This document shows positions 5,775 to 9,447 of a DNA stretch of 9,447 bases, one piece after another; position 1 is the stretch's first letter; each line of letters opens with the position of its first letter. The DNA is from CBDTYW01 sp965364735. GTDB lineage: Bacteria; Actinomycetota; Nitriliruptoria; Nitriliruptorales; Nitriliruptoraceae. The stretch covers positions 1 to 9,447 of the forward strand of contig CBDTYW010000146.1 in the NCBI GenBank assembly GCA_965364735.1, written 5' to 3'. The translations under genes were made by a program, and so were the position numbers. Below the pieces are notes generated by a model, which worked only from the letters and a program-made list of their open reading frames with translations, did not search any database and was not told the origin of the DNA.

Positions 5775-6902
5775 ATGTACGGCAACCTCGCTGATGGCAC
5801 GCTGCCCGACGCCCTGCGCCAGCTGGCGGCGTCCGGGGCGACGGGTGCTGTCTCGCTGACCGCGCCCGGGGGAAGCGCGCTCATCGAGCTGCGGGACGGC
5901 CAGATCGCACACGCGTCGTCGCCCGCTCCGAGCGCCCGCATCGGCACGCGCCTCGTGGCCGCCGGCCTGCTGCACCAGGACGACCTCGAGGCCGCGCTCA
6001 GATCCCAGGGCGGCTCGACGGACCGACGGCTCGGGCTCGTCCTCGTCCAGCGGGGGCTCGCGCTCGAGGAAGCGGTCAGCCTGGTCCTGCGTGAGCAGAC
6101 CCTCGACGCGGTCTTCGAGATCCTGCGGATGCGCCGCGGCTCCTTCGACTGGACGCCGAGCACACGGATGCGGAACGAGGTGCCGTGCGAGATGAAGCTC
6201 GAGGAGGTCCTCCTCGACGTGGCGCGCCGGCAGACCGAGTGGGCGCAGCTCTCCCGCTCCGTACCGGACCTCGACATGGTCCCGTCGCTCGTCGTCGGTG
6301 CCCGCGCGACCGCTGGGCTGGTGCCGGAGGAGATCGCGATGCTCGCCCGCGTCGACGGTCGTCACACGATCCGTGAGCTCGCCGACATGGTCGGCCACGG
6401 CCACTTCGACGCGGCGCGCGTCATCTACGGCCTGATGCTCCTCGGGGTCGTGAGCGTGCCGGAGCACCATGGCAGCCACGCCCCGTCTGCCCTGCTGTCG
6501 GCCCCCGAGCAGGCCGACAGGCCTGCACCCCTGCTGTCCGGATGGGAGCCACCGTCGACGCCGACGGGTCCGATCCGCCGCGAGCCGTCCCCGGTGCTGG
6601 GCGGGGCCTCGTGGTCCGCGGGTGACCGCTCGGTCGAGCCCGAGGTGTTCGTGCTGCGCGCCGAGGACCTGAACGAGCCCGAGCCGCCGTCCGCCGTTGA
6701 CGAGCTCCGGGCCCGGTTCGCCGACCCCACCCCAGCCGGATCGTCGATGGCCAGCGCCCCGCTCCTGCGCGAGCGCGAGGCCGCTGCTGCGACGCCACCG
6801 CCTCAGGTCTGCGAGGAGCTGCGTCGTCGCGAGGAACGCCCCGACCTCGGCGACACGGCCGAGATCATGCAGGAGTTCAAGGCGCTCAACTCCGACGACT
6901 GA
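5775..6902 (+). CDS. DUF4388 (PATAN) domain protein
   Basis: A 375-residue cytoplasmic protein. The N-terminal DUF4388/PATAN domain (about 1-135) shows the usual opening GNLADGTLPDALRQLAASG (3-21), the LIELRDGQIAHA strand (36-47), a helical IGTRLVAAGLLHQDDLEAAL insertion (56-75) and the closing FEILRMRRGSFDWTP (114-128). Residues 165-230 look like a small winged-helix module (ARVDGRHTIRELADMVG at 191-207, then VIYGLMLLGVVSV at 216-228). Residues 231-345 are Pro/Ser-rich and probably disordered, and a short acidic helix ends the protein. PATAN proteins are adaptor-like and occur in systems for gliding, type IV pili and polarity; no enzymatic residues are seen. Start: ATG at 5775, where the family begins; the frame is open far upstream without homology, and the ribosome site is poor. 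It diverges from rsiG and converges with the SDR gene, with a 15-base gap between stops. Confidence 0.85.
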   Translation: MYGNLADGTLPDALRQLAASGATGAVSLTAPGGSALIELRDGQIAHASSPAPSARIGTRLVAAGLLHQDDLEAALRSQGGSTDRRLGLVLVQRGLALEEAVSLVLREQTLDAVFEILRMRRGSFDWTPSTRMRNEVPCEMKLEEVLLDVARRQTEWAQLSRSVPDLDMVPSLVVGARATAGLVPEEIAMLARVDGRHTIRELADMVGHGHFDAARVIYGLMLLGVVSVPEHHGSHAPSALLSAPEQADRPAPLLSGWEPPSTPTGPIRREPSPVLGGASWSAGDRSVEPEVFVLRAEDLNEPEPPSAVDELRARFADPTPAGSSMASAPLLREREAAAATPPPQVCEELRRREERPDLGDTAEIMQEFKALNSDD

Positions 6903-6917
6903 TGCCGATCAGGCCGC

Positions 6918-7649
6918 TCACATGTGTCGTCCGCCGGCGACCTCGATCGACACCCCGGTGACGTACGACGACTGGTCGCTCGCCAGGAACAGCGCGACCT
7001 CGGCGACCTCCGACGGCTCGCCCGCGCGGCCCAGCGGGATCCCGGCGACCTTCTCGGCGAACACGTCTGCGGGCATCGCCTCGGTCATGGCGGTGCGGAT
7101 CAGGCCCGGCTGGATCGCGTTCGCACGGATCCCGAACCGGGCGCCCTCTCGCGCCGTCGACTTCGTCATCGCGACGATCCCCGCCTTCGCGGCCGCGTAG
7201 TTCGTCTGCCCGAGGTTGCCGACCTTCGCCGAGATCGACGACATGTTCACGATGGCCCCGCCGCCGTCGCGTGCGCGCATGTGCGCGACCGCCGCCCGGG
7301 TGCACAGCCACGTCCCCTGCAGGTGCACGTCGATGACCTGCCGGAACGCGTCGAGCTCCATCCGGTGGATCATCGCGTCGCGGGTGATGCCGGCGTTGTT
7401 GACGAGCACGTCGAGGCGGCCGTGCTCGGCAACGACGCGCTCGACCATCGCGGCGACCGCGGCCTCGTCGGCGACGTCACAGGCCACGCCCGTCACCGCG
7501 CCACCGACCTCCGTCGCGGCCTGCTCGGCGAGGTCTCCGTCGAGATCGGCGGCGACGACCACCGCGCCCGCTGCGGCGAACCGCTCCACGACGGCGCGGC
7601 CGATCCCCTGCGCTCCCCCGGTGACGATGGCGATGCGGTCCTGCAGCAC
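6918..7649 (-). CDS. SDR-family oxidoreductase, FabG-like 3-oxoacyl-ACP/CoA reductase
   Basis: A 243-residue classical short-chain dehydrogenase/reductase. The cofactor loop TGGAQGIG (10-17), NNAG (84-87) and catalytic S138, Y151, K155 (in MSSISAKVGNLGQTNYAAAK) are present. The Asn usual in the fourth catalytic position is His (H109, in VIDVHLQGTW), as in a known subset of acyl-CoA-linked SDRs. Length and the PGLIRT segment (181-186) fit FabG/PhaB-like reductases that use NADPH on 3-oxoacyl-ACP or acetoacetyl-CoA; the substrate is unresolved because the family has many paralogues. Start: GTG at 7649 has GAGGAG six bases upstream and gives a typical N-terminus (MLQDRIAIVTGG). ATG at 7667, which adds six residues, has no ribosome site. 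The gene diverges from bcp. Confidence 0.92.
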   Translation of the reverse strand: MLQDRIAIVTGGAQGIGRAVVERFAAAGAVVVAADLDGDLAEQAATEVGGAVTGVACDVADEAAVAAMVERVVAEHGRLDVLVNNAGITRDAMIHRMELDAFRQVIDVHLQGTWLCTRAAVAHMRARDGGGAIVNMSSISAKVGNLGQTNYAAAKAGIVAMTKSTAREGARFGIRANAIQPGLIRTAMTEAMPADVFAEKVAGIPLGRAGEPSEVAEVALFLASDQSSYVTGVSIEVAGGRHM

Positions 7650-7673
7650 GTGCGGCTCCTCGGTCATGCCGCG

Positions 7674-7686
7674 AGTGCAGCGCACT
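7674..7686. repeat. Short inverted repeat between divergent SDR and bcp genes
   Basis: AGTGC and GCACT flank the three bases AGC symmetrically. It lies 25 bases from the SDR start and about 77 from the bcp start within their 113-base shared upstream region, a fitting position for an operator, though five-base arms occur by chance. Confidence 0.3.
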
Positions 7687-7762
7687 GGTCGTGCGGGCGC
7701 GAGCGCATCCGTCCGCGGGTCGTATCGTGGGCGCCCGCCCCGCACCCGACGAGGACCTCCCC

Positions 7763-8230
7763 ATGCCCATCGAAACCGGCAAGAAGGCCCCGCTGTTCAC
7801 GCTCAAGGACCAGAACGGCGACAAGGTCGCGCTGAAGGACCTCCGCGGGGCGCCCGTGCTCCTCTACTTCTACCCGCGCGACGAGACGCCGGGCTGCACC
7901 ACGCAGGCCTGCGACATCCGCGACCGCTGGTCGGAGTTCACCGAGCGCGGGATCACCGTGCTGGGCGTGTCGCCGGACACCGTCGAGTCGCACGCCTCGT
8001 TCGCGGCGAACCACAAGCTGCCGTTCACGCTGCTGGCCGACCCGAAGCACGGCGTGATGGAGAAGTACGGGGCGTACGGCGAGAAGGTCAACTACGGCAA
8101 GACGATCATCGGCGTCATCCGCTCGTCGGTGCTCATCGACGCTGACGGCACGATCGTGAAGCACTGGAAGAAGGCGCAGGCGAAGCCCCACGCCGAGCGC
8201 GCGCTGGCTGCGGCGGCCAAGCTGCTCTGA
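7763..8230 (+). CDS. bcp: Bcp-type thioredoxin-dependent peroxiredoxin
   Basis: A 155-residue cytoplasmic peroxidase of the AhpC/TSA superfamily, Bcp/PrxQ subfamily, which reduces hydrogen peroxide and organic hydroperoxides. The active-site segment PRDETPGCTTQACDIRD (38-54) holds the peroxidatic cysteine C45 and a resolving cysteine C50 five residues later, the atypical 2-Cys arrangement of Escherichia coli Bcp. IRSSVLIDADGTI (118-130) is the conserved strand after the active site. The length is full. Start: ATG at 7763 with GAGGA seven bases upstream; an in-frame ATG-to-GTG extension to 7691 has no homology. TATCGT at 7723-7728 could be a -10 box about 35 bases before the start, but no matching -35 is seen. 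It diverges from the SDR gene. Confidence 0.96.
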   Translation: MPIETGKKAPLFTLKDQNGDKVALKDLRGAPVLLYFYPRDETPGCTTQACDIRDRWSEFTERGITVLGVSPDTVESHASFAANHKLPFTLLADPKHGVMEKYGAYGEKVNYGKTIIGVIRSSVLIDADGTIVKHWKKAQAKPHAERALAAAAKLL

Positions 8231-8493
8231 GGCTGTTGCGGCGCGGGACTGTCGCGGGGCGGGGTCGTCGCGGGGCGCTCACGTCGCACGATCCACGCCG
8301 CTGCCGGGACGAGGGCGGGATGCTGACGTGGCGTCTGACCCGGCCAGGTGATCGGGGCGTGCGCCCTCGGAGCTCGAGCGACGCCGGCTCCAGACCCACG
8401 ACGCAGCGCGGAGACGGCCCGACCTCGGCGGGCCCTTCGGCCCTTGTCGCACGGGTCACCTCGTCTGATCCTGTGGGAGCCCAAGGAGAGCTC
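8231..8493. other. Intergenic region, bcp to lipoprotein gene, with overlapping hairpins
   Basis: No gene is supported here, although the plus-strand frame of the following gene is open throughout. The first 45 bases are G-rich with GTCGCGGGG repeated. Near the end GGCCCG (8416-8421) pairs with CGGGCC (8429-8434), while GGGCC (8430-8434) can instead pair with GGCCC (8439-8443) across a CTTC loop. The two hairpins share an arm, so cannot form together. The second resembles a terminator stem without a T-run. No clear promoter is seen. Confidence 0.5.
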
Positions 8494-9312
8494 ATGCGCC
8501 CGTCCGTTCGTGTCCGCAGGTTGATGACTGGCTCCATCGCCACCCTCGCGCTGATCGTCGCGGGCTGCGGCGGGGACCCGTCGGTCGAGCCGACACCGAC
8601 CGCCACCATCACGGCGACGGTGACCGAGACCGAGACCGAGTCACCGACCCCGACGGTGACTCCGACGACGACCGAGACGCCGACGGAATCCCCGGATCCG
8701 TCAGATGGCCTGTCCGAGGAGGAGCTTCCCGGCGAGGCCTACGACGGGCCTCCGGTGCAGGGCCTCCCGGCGACGCTCGCGGTGGTCGGCGTGGGCGCGG
8801 ACGACGTGCTCAACGTCCGCGTGGGCCCGTGGACCGACTACGACGTGATCGCACGGCTGACCTCGCTCGAAGATGACGTCCGGGCCACGGGCAGAGCTCG
8901 GCTGATGCCGTCATCGATCTGGATCGAGGTCGAGGTCGACGGGGTGATCGGCTGGTCGTCGAGCCGCTACCTGGCCTTCCTCGGCCAGACCGACGACGTG
9001 ACGTCGCAGATCGTCGCCGACCACGGGTCGCTGCCGACCGCCGAGACGCTCGTGGAGCTCGCCAACATCGTCGCGGAGCTGCGTGCGTCGGTCGACCCCG
9101 CGTCACGCATCGTCATCAGCGACGGCCCCGACGTCGGCGACCTCGGTGAGGTCACCGTGGACGTCGTGGGCCTCGGCGACGACGCACAGTTCGGCGAACG
9201 TCTCGTGATCTTCGCCACCCCCGACGAGTCGGGCGAGGGCTTCACCGTGAAGTCCGTCGAGGGCACGTCGATGTGCGGCCGCGGCCCCGACTCCGGAGGC
9301 GGCTGCCCCTGA
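8494..9312 (+). CDS. SH3-domain lipoprotein
   Basis: A 272-residue predicted lipoprotein of unknown role, anchored outside the membrane. A short basic N-terminus and hydrophobic stretch (11-23) lead to a lipobox ending VAGC, with C25 as the lipidated residue. A Thr/Pro/Glu-rich linker (31-71) spans the wall. Residues about 95-163 match a bacterial SH3 (SH3_3) domain, with LNVRVGPWTDYDVIARL (106-122) and the closing GVIGWSSSRYLA (150-161); such domains often bind peptidoglycan. The C-terminal domain (170-272) ends with FTVKSVEGTSMCGRG and a final CP, a form I recall from other actinobacterial SH3 lipoproteins; C261 and C271 could form a disulfide. Start: ATG at 8494 with AAGGAG five bases upstream and directly before the signal peptide. 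It follows bcp by 263 bases, probably with its own promoter. Confidence 0.9.
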   Translation: MRPSVRVRRLMTGSIATLALIVAGCGGDPSVEPTPTATITATVTETETESPTPTVTPTTTETPTESPDPSDGLSEEELPGEAYDGPPVQGLPATLAVVGVGADDVLNVRVGPWTDYDVIARLTSLEDDVRATGRARLMPSSIWIEVEVDGVIGWSSSRYLAFLGQTDDVTSQIVADHGSLPTAETLVELANIVAELRASVDPASRIVISDGPDVGDLGEVTVDVVGLGDDAQFGERLVIFATPDESGEGFTVKSVEGTSMCGRGPDSGGGCP

Positions 9313-9326
9313 GCCATCCCGTTGCC

Positions 9327-9344
9327 CGCGCTTGCCGCGCTTGC
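9327..9344. repeat. Two tandem copies of a 9-base unit after the lipoprotein gene
   Basis: CGCGCTTGC occurs twice in direct succession, starting 14 bases after the lipoprotein stop. The remaining bases to the window end (9345-9447) hold no gene or clear terminator. A TTGACT near the end (9430-9435) could be a -35 box of a gene beyond the window. Confidence 0.4.
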
Positions 9345-9447
9345 GCCGTTGGTCACGCTGGAATACGTTCGGACACGCTCTGGCACGTCGGGCGATGCTG
9401 GGCCAACCGCGCGGGCAGCGCCCCGTCGTTGACTCACCACGTTCGTT

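Noticed and set aside
8236..8493. An 86-residue N-terminal extension of the SH3 lipoprotein
   Set aside because: The ATG at 8494 has an AAGGAG ribosome site and begins a proper lipoprotein signal peptide; an extension would bury it.
8603..8706. Repetitive ACC/GAG/CCG-rich stretch that could look like a DNA repeat array
   Set aside because: It encodes the Thr/Glu/Pro wall-spanning linker of the lipoprotein in frame; the units are irregular, with no spacers as in a CRISPR array.
8967..9440. A minus-strand open frame of 157 codons overlapping the lipoprotein 3' end
   Set aside because: No domain, Ser/Pro/Arg-rich composition, no ribosome site seen, and almost entirely antisense to the lipoprotein gene.

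Overview
This is a GC-rich window of about 9.4 kb with actinobacterial character. An MshA-like mycothiol glycosyltransferase, an RsiG-type c-di-GMP-binding anti-sigma protein, GTG starts with GAGGAG-type ribosome sites and a Thr/Glu/Pro-rich lipoprotein all point to Actinomycetota. A deep-branching, non-Streptomyces lineage such as Nitriliruptoria or Acidimicrobiia is my guess, not something the sequence proves. I see no rRNA, tRNA, insertion sequence, prophage or CRISPR array.

Left part (1-5522), all on the minus strand. Read in the direction of transcription, the genes are: an RsiG-like protein (4983-5522), a single-domain CheY-like response regulator (4562-4930), an HD-GYP phosphodiesterase (3734-4471), a Rhizobium etli-type L-asparaginase (2706-3689), a hairpin that may be a terminator (2661-2696), an XRE regulator (2028-2528), a FemAB/GNAT-fold acyltransferase (995-2017), and an MshA-like GT4 glycosyltransferase cut by the window edge (1-960). 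The last three are tightly packed and probably co-transcribed.

Centre (5523-5774) is a divergent intergenic region containing a perfect 7-bp inverted repeat in the rsiG leader. From it a DUF4388/PATAN protein (5775-6902) is read on the plus strand.

Right part (6918-9447) has a FabG-like SDR reductase on the minus strand, convergent with the PATAN gene. A Bcp-type peroxiredoxin diverges from the SDR, followed by an SH3-domain lipoprotein. The last 135 bases hold no gene that I can see.

The most interesting part is 3734-6902. The RsiG-like protein carries one perfect and one nearly perfect copy of the c-di-GMP signature E-x3-S-x2-R-x3-Q-x3-D. It lies just upstream of a receiver protein and a c-di-GMP-degrading HD-GYP enzyme, and it diverges from a PATAN protein, a domain tied to type IV pili and gliding in other bacteria. 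Together these suggest a local second-messenger circuit in which phosphorylation, c-di-GMP breakdown, release of a sigma factor and a surface-motility or pilus output are linked. The partner sigma factor, a diguanylate cyclase and pilus genes are not in this window, so the circuit is an inference.
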